Below, piece by piece: positions 24,223 through 32,340 of a stretch of 34,706 nucleotides of DNA (position 1 is its first letter; the number at the start of each line of letters is the position of its first letter). The position numbers and the translations under genes were made by a program. This DNA is from a bacterium. Its GTDB lineage: Bacteria > Actinomycetota > Coriobacteriia > Coriobacteriales > CADBOM01. The notes under the pieces were generated by a model. It searched no databases, had not been told where the DNA came from, and was given only the letters and a program-made list of their open reading frames with translations. The stretch is from contig JAILQZ010000028.1 in assembly GCA_024698685.1 (NCBI GenBank), positions 1 through 34,706 of the forward strand. Reading direction: 5' to 3'.

Positions 24223-25992
24223 ATGCTGAAGAGAAACGAATTCGAGGCCCTTTGCCTGATCATGGACAACCCGGGCATCACCCAGCGTGACCTTGCCGAG
24301 CGCATGGGAGTCTCGCTCGGAGCCGCCAACAACGTGCACCGCAAGCTTACCCAGGCCAAACTTCTCAAGGACGGGAAGATCACCGCGCGCGGCAAGCGCG
24401 AGCTCGAGCCTTACAAGGTCCAAAACGCCATCATCATGGCGGCGGGCATGTCATCGCGTTTCGCCCCGATTTCCTACGAGATGCCCAAAGGGATACTCAA
24501 GGTGCGTGGGGAGGTGCTCGTCGAGCGCCAGATCAGGCAGCTTCAGGAGGCTGGTATCGACGACATCACCGTCGTCGTGGGCTACAAGAAGGAGGTCTTC
24601 TTCCATCTTGAGGAGGACTATGGAGTGAAGATCGTCATCAACGACGAGTACGCGTCGAGGAACAACAACTCCACGCTCTACCGCGTGCGCGATCAGCTCG
24701 GCAACACCTACATTTGCGCCTCCGACACCTACTTCACTGAGAATCCGTTCAATAAATACGAGTGGAAGGCGAACTATCCATGCGCCTACACCGCCGAGCC
24801 CACGGATGAGTGGGTTGTCATCACCGATAGCAAGGGGAGGATCGTCAAAGTCGAGATCGGCTACGATTCCGGCTGGTACATGACCGATCACGCGTACTTC
24901 GACCGTGCCTTCTCCGAGCGCTTCGTCGAGATCCTCGAGGAGGTCTACGATGATCCTCGCACGGCGAGCAAGCTCTGGGAGGACATCTACTCAGAGCATA
25001 TCGACGAGCTTGACATGGAGATCAAGGAATTCGAGGACGGCATCTTCTATGAGTTCGACACCCTCGACGAGCTGCGCGAATTCGATCCGTTCTTCATCGA
25101 GAACGTCGACTCCTCGATTCTCGACAACATAGTCTCGGTGCTGGGCTGCGAGAAGACCGAGATCCGCGACGTCTTTCCGCTAAAGCAGGGGCTGACCAAC
25201 CTCTCCTGCCACTTCACCACCAACGACGGCGAGTACGTCTATCGCCATCCCGGCATCGGAACGGAGAACATGATCGACCGCAAGGCCGAGATGGAGGCGC
25301 TTACGCTGGCACGCGATATCGGCATCGACGACACCTTCATCTATGAGAACCCCGATCAAGGCTGGAAGATCTCGAAGTTCATCGTAAATGCGCGCGAGCT
25401 CGATCCGCACGATGAGGCGCAGCTCGCCGAGGCTATGGAGGTGGCGCGCAGGCTGCACGAGCAGGACTTGACGCTCGAAAGGCACTTCGACTATCTGGAG
25501 GAGGGCCTGAGCTACGAGAAGCTACTGCTCGAGAAGGGCCCGATCCAGGTTCCAGGATACTACGAGCTGCGCGATCAGGCGCTCCGCGTCAGGGAATGCG
25601 CTGCGGGCGATGACGCGCCGGAGTGCCTCACCCACAACGACTTCTTCTACCTCAACCTGCTCTACGACGAGCAGGACAACCTATCTCTCATCGACTGGGA
25701 GTACGCCGGCATGTCGGACTATGCGAGCGACTACGGAACCTTCGTGGTCACCTGCGAGCTCGATGAGGATGAGGCGGACAAGGCTCTAGAGCTCTACTTC
25801 GGCAGGACGCCGACACTCGAGGAGCGCCGTCACAACTACGCATTCATCGGCCTCGCAGGTTGGTGCTGGTACGTCTGGTCGCTGCAGAAGGAGTCGGATG
25901 GAGACTTCGTTGGCGAATGGCTCTACATCTACTACCGCTACGCCAAGAAGTACCTCCCCAAGGCGCTCGCGTTGTACGAGGGCAAGGAGTAG
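24223..25992 (+). CDS. HTH-LicC-LicA fusion: nucleotidyltransferase plus choline-kinase-like protein
   Basis: This 589-residue protein combines three modules. Residues 1-65 form a winged HTH (NPGITQRDLAERMGVSLGAA). Residues 68-300 are a sugar-phosphate/phosphocholine nucleotidyltransferase fold with IIMAAGMSSRF and MPKGIL, the GxxxR and PK signature of LicC. Residues 320-589 are an aminoglycoside/choline-kinase fold with HNDFFYLN (catalytic HxDx4N) and IDWEYAG (metal site). Together it would phosphorylate choline or a related alcohol and activate the product as a CDP compound, as LicA and LicC do for phosphocholine surface decoration. ATG 24223 follows CGAGGAC; a TTG at 24175 lies within the operator repeats. 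The divergent DMT permease may supply the substrate. Confidence 0.85.
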   Translation: MLKRNEFEALCLIMDNPGITQRDLAERMGVSLGAANNVHRKLTQAKLLKDGKITARGKRELEPYKVQNAIIMAAGMSSRFAPISYEMPKGILKVRGEVLVERQIRQLQEAGIDDITVVVGYKKEVFFHLEEDYGVKIVINDEYASRNNNSTLYRVRDQLGNTYICASDTYFTENPFNKYEWKANYPCAYTAEPTDEWVVITDSKGRIVKVEIGYDSGWYMTDHAYFDRAFSERFVEILEEVYDDPRTASKLWEDIYSEHIDELDMEIKEFEDGIFYEFDTLDELREFDPFFIENVDSSILDNIVSVLGCEKTEIRDVFPLKQGLTNLSCHFTTNDGEYVYRHPGIGTENMIDRKAEMEALTLARDIGIDDTFIYENPDQGWKISKFIVNARELDPHDEAQLAEAMEVARRLHEQDLTLERHFDYLEEGLSYEKLLLEKGPIQVPGYYELRDQALRVRECAAGDDAPECLTHNDFFYLNLLYDEQDNLSLIDWEYAGMSDYASDYGTFVVTCELDEDEADKALELYFGRTPTLEERRHNYAFIGLAGWCWYVWSLQKESDGDFVGEWLYIYYRYAKKYLPKALALYEGKE

Positions 25993-26031
25993 GGAAGAAG
26001 GGCTTCGCCCAACCTCATATCGAATCGCTGG

Positions 26032-26060
26032 CGCGACGCATTCCATCGGGGTGCGTCGCG
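26032..26060 (+). terminator. Terminator of the HTH-LicC-LicA gene
   Basis: CGCGACGCA (26032-26040) and TGCGTCGCG (26052-26060) are perfect nine-base arms, followed by TTCGCTTCGG. It lies 40 bases past the stop. Confidence 0.65.
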
Positions 26061-26130
26061 TTCGCTTCGGGCGCGGCGAACTCTTCTAATTGCATCGATC
26101 AAAGCCCTGTTCGCAGCGTTCGAACCAACA

Positions 26131-26136
26131 TATAAT
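26131..26136 (+). promoter_or_regulatory. -10 element of the Nif11-like peptide gene
   Basis: A perfect TATAAT lies 57 bases before the start codon; the -35 is not clear. With its own promoter and terminator, the peptide gene appears monocistronic. Confidence 0.5.
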
Positions 26137-26193
26137 GTACTCGTTGGAATTGAACGCACGTTACAGGGAATCGAATTCGAAAGGAGCGTTCCA

Positions 26194-26544
26194 ATGGCCG
26201 ATTCGTTGAAGGATATGCTGGCTAAACTCCCTGCCGAGGTTAAGGAGAGGCTGAACGCGTATGTCGAGGAGCAGGCAGCCGAGGGCGTCGATCCCGCAGA
26301 GGCTTGCGCTGCGTTTGCAGAGAAGAACGGCGTAAAGGTTGCCGTCGCCGAGGTCAAGAAGCTCTTCGACGAGCTCTCTGACGATAGCCTCGAGAAGGTC
26401 GTCGGAGGACTTGCACTCGGAGCAGACAAGCTGGCGAGTCAGCTTGCGAGCTCTGACAAGCTGGCAGATCAGCTGGCACTCGTAGATAAGGACGTGCTGG
26501 CGAGCCTTGCACGCTTCAAGGAGGGTCTGGCCAAGCTCGTGTAG
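26194..26544 (+). CDS. Nif11-like double-glycine leader peptide precursor
   Basis: This 116-residue protein has ATG 26194 behind AAAGGAG. Residues 1-72 resemble Nif11/NHLP-type leaders: SLKDMLAKLPAEVKERL, then AFAEKNGVKVAVAEVKKLF, ending in ELSDDSLEKVVGG, a typical Gly-Gly cleavage site at 71-72. The predicted 44-residue core has no Cys. It is made of repeated amphipathic units (DKLASQLASS, DKLADQLALV, DKDVLASLARF). Lack of Cys rules out lanthionine or disulfide rings, so the mature product may be an unmodified amphipathic helix. The C39-peptidase exporter starts 1.1 kb downstream and is the natural processor. An unrelated small helical protein that mimics a leader is possible, but the ELSDDSLEKVVGG end argues against it. 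Confidence 0.72.
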   Translation: MADSLKDMLAKLPAEVKERLNAYVEEQAAEGVDPAEACAAFAEKNGVKVAVAEVKKLFDELSDDSLEKVVGGLALGADKLASQLASSDKLADQLALVDKDVLASLARFKEGLAKLV

Positions 26545-26625
26545 CGAGCCTATCACCGCCTTTTCCATGAACCGGATGGTTCGTCGCATGCGATGAGCCA
26601 AAGGTTGCCTTGCCTTGGCAATGCA

Positions 26626-26655
26626 AACGGACCGAGCGAAGACGCTAGGTCCGTT
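26626..26655. terminator. Hairpin terminator after the Nif11-like peptide gene
   Basis: AACGGACC (26626-26633) pairs with GGTCCGTT (26648-26655), followed on the plus strand by CCTTTTGC. It may also stop the convergent minus-strand peptide transcript. Confidence 0.75.
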
Positions 26656-26687
26656 CCTTTTGCAAGATGGCGGTTGCGGAGGTTGCG

Positions 26688-26921
26688 CTATGTTGCCACG
26701 ACGTGCAGGTCCTGGCCGCACTTGGGACATCGATAGAAGAATCCCTCCGAACCCTTCATCAGGATCATCCTGGATCCGCATGCGCAGCGCTTCGAGAGTG
26801 CGAGGCCGTTTGGCCTTGTGATGCTGCTGAACGACACTCCGCCGGAGATGGCCTCCAGTTGCTCATCTGTCAGCTCGAAGCGCCCATTCACGTCGCTTCC
26901 ATCGAACTTTCTTGCGGCCAT
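26688..26921 (-). CDS. Candidate GG-leader peptide with zinc-ribbon-like core
   Basis: This 77-residue protein starts at ATG 26921, which has AGAGG upstream; the frame extends to 26957 without a better site. Residues 1-28 end in FELTDEQLEAISGG, a clear double-glycine leader pattern like those of class II bacteriocins. The predicted 49-residue core contains CACG (46-49) and CPKCG (65-69), 16 residues apart between the inner cysteines. This is the spacing of a rubredoxin/zinc-ribbon knuckle pair. The product might be an exported metal-binding peptide, or the cysteines may be disulfide-linked. Alternatively it is a cytosolic zinc ribbon with a coincidental GG. Proximity to the exporter at 27.1-32 kb favours the precursor reading. 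Confidence 0.65.
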   Translation of the reverse strand: MAARKFDGSDVNGRFELTDEQLEAISGGVSFSSITRPNGLALSKRCACGSRMILMKGSEGFFYRCPKCGQDLHVVAT

Positions 26922-26989
26922 CCAGATTCCTCTCTGCCTGCACCCCATTCGGAACATGGCCGGAGCGATGTTCCTCGGTCATCATTCCA

Positions 26990-26995
26990 ATTATA
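26990..26995 (-). promoter_or_regulatory. -10 element of the zinc-ribbon peptide gene
   Basis: TATAAT on the minus strand, 68 bases before the ATG at 26921; no good -35 is seen. The plus-strand TATATT at 27091-27096, close to the HlyD start, could serve the exporter operon. Confidence 0.4.
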
Positions 26996-27122
26996 TCATG
27001 TGGTCTTTTAACGGTGAGAATATGCTAAAAAGTGCCATATTGTGCATGAATCGCGCCCGTTATCCGCACATTTTCAATTATCCTTAACGATATATTGCAT
27101 TTTTCAGCAGGAGGTCGGTTGA

Positions 27123-27647
27123 ATGAGCGCCCCCAAGGCTCGTAACGACGTGCTTTTCAGGGAAGAGGCATTGCGAAGAGCTGCTTCCGTCGAGGACTTG
27201 GATCGATATATCAAAGTCGCAAATCCAGGCGCCTGGGCGATAGCCCTGGCTGTGGCCGCGCTGCTCGTCGCAGCGATCATCTGGGCGGCAACGGCCAAGA
27301 TTCCCGTCGAGGTCTCTATGCCTGGAGTGGTCTTGGGCGACACGATCTACTGCTACGTTCCCGCCGACGAGTCTACCGAGGTGACGAAGGACAGCATCGT
27401 CGAGGTGGCGGGCTTCGATAGCCAGATCATCGAGGTTCACAGCTCCATGCCCCTTTCGAAGCGCGAGGTTGCCGAGCAGGTTGGCGACTACGTATCCACC
27501 ACGCTTGGACTCGGCGAATGGAGCTTTTTGGTAGAGGTGGCTGTTCCCAAGGATCTCAATGATACGATCGAGGTGGGGATGGACGTTCCCGTCACGATCG
27601 TCACGCAGGAGGTCTCTCCGATCTCATACCTATTCGGCGGTGAATAG
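27123..27647 (+). CDS. NHLM/NHLP-type HlyD-like secretion protein, short form
   Basis: This 174-residue protein has the N-terminal signature of NHLP-system membrane fusion proteins: LFREEALRRAASVEDLDRYI, then a single membrane helix (about 39-58, AIALAVAALLVAAIIW) and IPVEVSMPGVV. The following extracytoplasmic part is only about 110 residues. It lacks the long coiled-coil and lipoyl hairpin that make typical HlyD adaptors 300-420 residues. It could be an abbreviated adaptor for export across a single membrane. ATG 27123 follows AGGAGG. It is the first gene of the exporter operon and stops six bases before the peptidase-ABC transporter. Confidence 0.82.
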   Translation: MSAPKARNDVLFREEALRRAASVEDLDRYIKVANPGAWAIALAVAALLVAAIIWAATAKIPVEVSMPGVVLGDTIYCYVPADESTEVTKDSIVEVAGFDSQIIEVHSSMPLSKREVAEQVGDYVSTTLGLGEWSFLVEVAVPKDLNDTIEVGMDVPVTIVTQEVSPISYLFGGE

Positions 27648-27653
27648 CCCGAT

Positions 27654-29819
27654 ATGGCGATGCGCTTGAAAAACGTTCCAGTTGTCATGCAGATGGAGGC
27701 GACCGAATGCGGTGCAGCCTGCCTGACCATGATCCTGGCCCATTTCGGGCGCTGGGAGCCTCTTGAGCAGGTGCGCAAGGACTGTGGCGTCTCGCGCGAT
27801 GGCAGCAAGGCCAAGAACATTCTTCTCGCCGCTCGGAGGTACGGTCTCGAAGCGAAGGGCTACTCGTACGATCTCGAGGCCCTCAAGGCCAATCCCGAGC
27901 TGCCGTGCATCCTCTTCTGGAACTTCAGCCACTTCGTGGTGCTCACCGGCTTTTCGAGCAATGGGAAGTGGGCGTATATCAACGACCCAGCACGCGGGTC
28001 GCTCCGCGTTGACATGGAGGAGTTCGACCGCGCGTTCACCGGGGTCGTGCTCATCTTCAGGCCAACGGAGAGATTCGTCAAAGACGGCAAGCCGGCGAGC
28101 ATGATAGATTTCGTGCGCGAGCGCCTCAAGGGAATGGTTGCGCCGGTGGTGTTCATAACCATCACCTCTGCCATCCTCTCCACTCTGGGAATCTTCAATG
28201 CGGCGATGTCACGCGTTTTCATGGACAAGGTTCTCGGCGGAGGGGCAGAGAGCGGATCTTGGCTTTCGATATTGATCGGCGTGCTCTTGGTGATAGCGGT
28301 GGCCGAGTGCATCATAATGATCATCAACGCGATCTACCTGATCAGGATTCGCGGGAAGATGGCGGTGACATCTTCGTCGAAGTTCATGTGGCATCTGCTC
28401 CACTTGCCAGTCGACTTCTATTCACAGCGCTACGTGGGCGATTTGCAGCAGCGCCAGGAGTCCAATGAGACGATCGCCACTACGCTCATACAACAGCTCG
28501 CTCCTACGTTGATCAACCTCGTGCTCATCGTGCTCTATCTCGTGGTCATGTTCGCCTACAGCGTGACTCTGGCGCTCGTCGGCATCATCACCGTGGCCAT
28601 CAACATCTTCGTGGCGCGCATAGTGTCGAAGAAGCGTGTCAACGTTACGCGCCAGCAGGTGCGCGACAGGGGCAAGCTCTACAGCACGACGATCGCAGGT
28701 ATCGACATGATCGAGAGCATCAAGTCGTCCGGCTCGGAGGAGGGCTTCTTCGCGAGGTGGAGCGGCTTGCAGGCGCTCGTCAACGAGGGGGATGTGCGCT
28801 ACGGACGCCTCAATGCGATCCTCGGGACCCTTCCCGCCGCCGTCGTCAAGCTTGCCAACGTGGTGGTCCTCATCATCGGAGCATGGCTGATCATGAATGG
28901 AGAGTTCACCGTAGGAGCTCTCGTCGCTTTCCAAGGATTCCTATCATCCTTCATGTCGCCGGTTCAGGAGGTCATCGGGCTGGGCCAGTCTGTTCAGGAG
29001 ATGCGAACCCAGATGGAGCGCATCCAGGACGTCATGGACTACGAGGTCGATGTGCCCGAGACATACGAAGATGAGGAGAGCGTTGAGGGCCTCTCCAAGC
29101 TCAGCGGGGCGATTGACATCGAGCATCTCTCATTCGGCTACTCCGAGCTCGATCCCCCGATCATCGAGGACTTCGACCTGCACGTCGAACCCGGCAAATG
29201 GGTTGCGCTGGTCGGTGGATCCGGTTCTGGCAAGTCGACGGTCGCCAAGCTCATCTGCGGGCTCCACACCCCGTGGGAGGGGACGATCGCATTCGACGGC
29301 GTGAATATCGAGGATGTGCCGCGCGAGCAGTTCCGCGGTTCGGTCGCGCTGGTCGCCCAGGACATCGTCACCTTTGCTGGAACCGTTGCCGACAACGTGC
29401 GCATGTGGGATGAGTCGATCGAGGGCTACGAGGTGATCATGGCCTGCCGCGACGCGGGAATCCACGACGACATCATCGCCCGCGACGGCGGCTATCGCAG
29501 CGAGATGCTGCCTGGCGGGCGCAACTTCAGCGGAGGCCAGCTGCAGCGCCTGGAGATCGCTCACGTGCTTGCGCTCGATCCGACGATCATAGTCATGGAC
29601 GAGGCCACGAGCGCTCTCGACGCGAAGACGGAGGCGCAGGTGATCGAGAGCATCCGCAAGCGCGACACTACATGCATCGTGGTCGCGCACCGTCTCTCGA
29701 CGATTCGCGATTGCGACGAGATCATCGTCTTCGATGCAGGCAAGGTAGTGGAGCGCGGCACCCATGAGGAGCTGCTCGCCAAGAACGGAGCCTATGCAGA
29801 GCTCGTAAGGAGTGCTTAG
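27654..29819 (+). CDS. Peptidase-containing ABC exporter (C39, NHLM ABC1 type)
   Basis: This 721-residue protein cleaves leader peptides at Gly-Gly and exports the cores. The N-terminal C39 peptidase domain shows Cys19 in ATECGAACL, His93 in SHFVVLTG and Asp111 in NDPARG. A transmembrane domain follows (about 160-450). The ATPase domain has Walker A GGSGSGKST (about 520), signature NFSGGQLQR and Walker B IIVMDEATSALD, plus the H-loop VVAHRLS. It lies six bases after the HlyD-like gene and just before the companion transporter. Suitable substrates with GG leaders are encoded at 26194 and 26688. The gene is complete with no damaged motif. Confidence 0.93.
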   Translation: MAMRLKNVPVVMQMEATECGAACLTMILAHFGRWEPLEQVRKDCGVSRDGSKAKNILLAARRYGLEAKGYSYDLEALKANPELPCILFWNFSHFVVLTGFSSNGKWAYINDPARGSLRVDMEEFDRAFTGVVLIFRPTERFVKDGKPASMIDFVRERLKGMVAPVVFITITSAILSTLGIFNAAMSRVFMDKVLGGGAESGSWLSILIGVLLVIAVAECIIMIINAIYLIRIRGKMAVTSSSKFMWHLLHLPVDFYSQRYVGDLQQRQESNETIATTLIQQLAPTLINLVLIVLYLVVMFAYSVTLALVGIITVAINIFVARIVSKKRVNVTRQQVRDRGKLYSTTIAGIDMIESIKSSGSEEGFFARWSGLQALVNEGDVRYGRLNAILGTLPAAVVKLANVVVLIIGAWLIMNGEFTVGALVAFQGFLSSFMSPVQEVIGLGQSVQEMRTQMERIQDVMDYEVDVPETYEDEESVEGLSKLSGAIDIEHLSFGYSELDPPIIEDFDLHVEPGKWVALVGGSGSGKSTVAKLICGLHTPWEGTIAFDGVNIEDVPREQFRGSVALVAQDIVTFAGTVADNVRMWDESIEGYEVIMACRDAGIHDDIIARDGGYRSEMLPGGRNFSGGQLQRLEIAHVLALDPTIIVMDEATSALDAKTEAQVIESIRKRDTTCIVVAHRLSTIRDCDEIIVFDAGKVVERGTHEELLAKNGAYAELVRSA

Positions 29820-29820
29820 C

Positions 29821-32007
29821 ATGAGCTGGTTCGAAGAGCAGATCGAGACGCGTCGCAAGCTCGACGATGAGCAGCTTTCCGACACCTACGCCCGACTTGC
29901 GGCGTCGGTGATGGGCGACAGGCGCTCGCCGCGATTCACCATGGATGACGCCGATGCCGCGGACAGCGCGGTTGAGGCTGTCCTGTCCTACTATGGCGAA
30001 AAGCCCGATAAGGTGCCGAATTCGGTAATCGATCCCGACGAGCGCATCGATGTGGCCATTCGCCCATCGGGAATGATGAAGCGTACCGTGCAGCTTGAGG
30101 GCGCCTGGTGGAAGGATGCAACCGGAGCCTACATCGGCAAGCTCAAGACAGGCGAACCCGTTGCGATCATTCCCACGGGCATACGTGGGTACGGTTACGT
30201 AGTGCCGGGAACCAATCGCAAGGTGCGTGTCAACGCCACCACCTCCACAGACCTTGATTCCGAGGCCTACTGCCTCTATCGCCCGCTTCCGTCTCACGAG
30301 CTCTCAGTGAAGGACCTGCTGAGGTTCATGCGCCGCGCGCTCGATCGCTACGACTACCTGCTCATCGCCATCGCGTCGCTCGCCGTCGCTCTCGTAGGCT
30401 TGCTCCCCGCGATCGTCAACGAGCTCCTCTTCGCCAAGATCATCCCATCGGGCGTGCCCTCGCTGATCTTTCCGATCGCGGCGATGCTCATAGGCGTCGC
30501 CATCGCGCAGGCAACGATAGGAATGGCGAGATCGCTTGTCGTCTCGCGCTTGCAATCCAAGCTATCGGTGCAGATCGAGGCCGCCGTGATGGCACGCACC
30601 CTTACGCTCCCAGCTCAGTTCTTCAAGCGCTATGAATCGGGCAGCCTCGCCAACAGGGTCGTATCTGTCGGCCATTTCGTCGAGCTCATGGCGCAAACCA
30701 TCATCGGAATCGGCCTCACATCGCTCTTCTCGATCGTCTACATCGTCCAGCTCTTCGCATATGCGCCCTCCATCGCGCTGACTGCGCTCATCATCCTTTT
30801 GGTGCAGCTTGCCGTCGGAGCGATCGTTGCCGCTGCCCAAGCCCGTATCGAGCGCGTGATCCTCGAGTCAAACAACAAGGTGGCGGGACTCACCCCGTCG
30901 CTGCTGACGGGCATCGCCAAGATCAAGCTCGTAGGTGCCGAGAAGCGCGCCTTCGCGCAATGGGGCAACCTCTATGCCGAATACTCGAAGGCAAGGTATG
31001 ACAGCCCGGTGATCGTGAAGATGTCGGCTGCCCTTCCTGCGCTCATCGCGCTTTTCGGGACCATAGCGATCTACTTCTTCGCCGGTATCACCAACGTCAG
31101 CGTTGCCGACTACATGGCTTTCAACGTCTCCTACGGTGCGGTTTCCGGAGCGGTTATGGCGCTGACCAGCCTCGCGGCGACGATTGCGACGATGAGTCCG
31201 ATGCTAGAAGAGGTCGAGCCGCTGCTCAAGGCCGTTCCCGAGCATGTCAGCGCCGGCAAGCCCGTGGCGAGCCTCTCGGGCAGCGTCGAGGTCTCGAACG
31301 TCACCTTCCGCTACCAGGAGAACCAGCCCACCGTCCTCGATGGGATCTCGTTCAAGATCAAGGCGCGCGAGTACGTCGCGATAGTCGGAGAGAGCGGTTG
31401 CGGCAAGTCCACGTTGCTGCGTCTGCTGCTCGGCTTCGAAACGCCTGAGCGCGGAAGCATCTACTACAACGGCCAGGACATCGCAGAGATCGACGTACGC
31501 AGCCTGCGCCGCCAAATCGGAGTCTGCATGCAAAACGGCAGCCTCTTCGCAGGCGACATCTTCAGCAACATCACCATCTCCGCACCGCATGCCAGCATCG
31601 ACGATGCTTGGGAGGCTGCGGAGCTGGCGGGCATCGCCGACGACATCCGCAAGATGCCGATGGGGATGTACACGCTCATCAGCGACCGCTTCGGTGGAGT
31701 ATCGGGAGGCCAGCGCCAGCGCCTCATGATTGCGCGCGCCATCTGCGCGAAGCCGAAGATCCTCATCTTCGACGAGGCCACCAGCGCGCTCGACAACGTC
31801 ACGCAGCGACACGTCAGCGATGCTCTCGCTGGTCTCGATTGCACGCGCATCGTAGTCGCGCACAGGCTATCCACGATCCAACTTGCCGACCGCATCCTGC
31901 TCATCGAGGGCGGAAAGGTCAAGGAAGAGGGGACATACAACGAGCTGATCGAGGCCAATGGCTCTTTTGCCAAGCTGGTCGAGAGGCAGAGGCTCGAGGG
32001 AGAATAG
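29821..32007 (+). CDS. Companion ABC transporter without peptidase (NHLM ABC2 type)
   Basis: This 728-residue transporter has an N-terminal non-peptidase domain (about 1-165) replacing the C39 domain. It is followed by six hydrophobic segments (about 175-440) and an ATPase with GESGCGKST, GVSGGQRQR and ILIFDEATSALD. This matches the second ABC protein of NHLM/NHLP export systems, probably heterodimerising with the upstream peptidase-ABC protein. A GTG at 29812 is possible, but ATG 29821 has AAGGAG at 29807-29812 eight bases before it. The ATG lies one base after the upstream stop codon, indicating tight coupling. Confidence 0.9.
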   Translation: MSWFEEQIETRRKLDDEQLSDTYARLAASVMGDRRSPRFTMDDADAADSAVEAVLSYYGEKPDKVPNSVIDPDERIDVAIRPSGMMKRTVQLEGAWWKDATGAYIGKLKTGEPVAIIPTGIRGYGYVVPGTNRKVRVNATTSTDLDSEAYCLYRPLPSHELSVKDLLRFMRRALDRYDYLLIAIASLAVALVGLLPAIVNELLFAKIIPSGVPSLIFPIAAMLIGVAIAQATIGMARSLVVSRLQSKLSVQIEAAVMARTLTLPAQFFKRYESGSLANRVVSVGHFVELMAQTIIGIGLTSLFSIVYIVQLFAYAPSIALTALIILLVQLAVGAIVAAAQARIERVILESNNKVAGLTPSLLTGIAKIKLVGAEKRAFAQWGNLYAEYSKARYDSPVIVKMSAALPALIALFGTIAIYFFAGITNVSVADYMAFNVSYGAVSGAVMALTSLAATIATMSPMLEEVEPLLKAVPEHVSAGKPVASLSGSVEVSNVTFRYQENQPTVLDGISFKIKAREYVAIVGESGCGKSTLLRLLLGFETPERGSIYYNGQDIAEIDVRSLRRQIGVCMQNGSLFAGDIFSNITISAPHASIDDAWEAAELAGIADDIRKMPMGMYTLISDRFGGVSGGQRQRLMIARAICAKPKILIFDEATSALDNVTQRHVSDALAGLDCTRIVVAHRLSTIQLADRILLIEGGKVKEEGTYNELIEANGSFAKLVERQRLEGE

Positions 32008-32031
32008 AAACCTACGGGTTAGGAGGATGAG

Positions 32032-32334
32032 ATGGAGATCGTAACCAGGCACGAGGGAAGCACCGACACCATCGCCGTCTTCGGCAAGCTGACGGTGACT
32101 TCGGCGCCGAAGCTCGAAGAGGCCGTCGCTGCGCTTGGACCCTGCGCGTGCGACGTGGTGTTCGACCTCGCAGCGCTCGAGTACATCGCCTCTGCGGGGC
32201 TGCGCGTGCTCGTGGGCACCCAGCTCAAACTGGGCGAGACCGGAGGCAAGCTGCGTATCCTGCATCCCAACGACGAGGTGATGGAGGTCTTCGAGATGAC
32301 CGGCCTCGTCGACGTGCTGACGATCGAGCGCTAA
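32032..32334 (+). CDS. STAS-domain anti-sigma factor antagonist-like protein
   Basis: This 100-residue single STAS domain is of the SpoIIAA/RsbV type. The strand-helix pattern leads to VFDLAALEYIASAGLRVLV, where Ser54 matches the phosphorylated Ser; the preceding Asp of SpoIIAA is Ala here. Such proteins bind an anti-sigma kinase when unphosphorylated and are reset by a PP2C phosphatase. ATG 32032 follows AGGAGG, 24 bases after the ABC2 stop. The next gene encodes both a PP2C (SpoIIE) domain and an RsbW-like ATPase. The pair forms a partner-switching module within the exporter operon. No sigma factor gene is in the window. Confidence 0.88.
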   Translation: MEIVTRHEGSTDTIAVFGKLTVTSAPKLEEAVAALGPCACDVVFDLAALEYIASAGLRVLVGTQLKLGETGGKLRILHPNDEVMEVFEMTGLVDVLTIER

Positions 32335-32340
32335 AGCCGT

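Noticed and set aside
26688-26957. Longer start at 26957 for the zinc-ribbon peptide
   Set aside because: There is no ribosome site before 26957, while ATG 26921 has AGAGG at good spacing and gives a normal-length leader.
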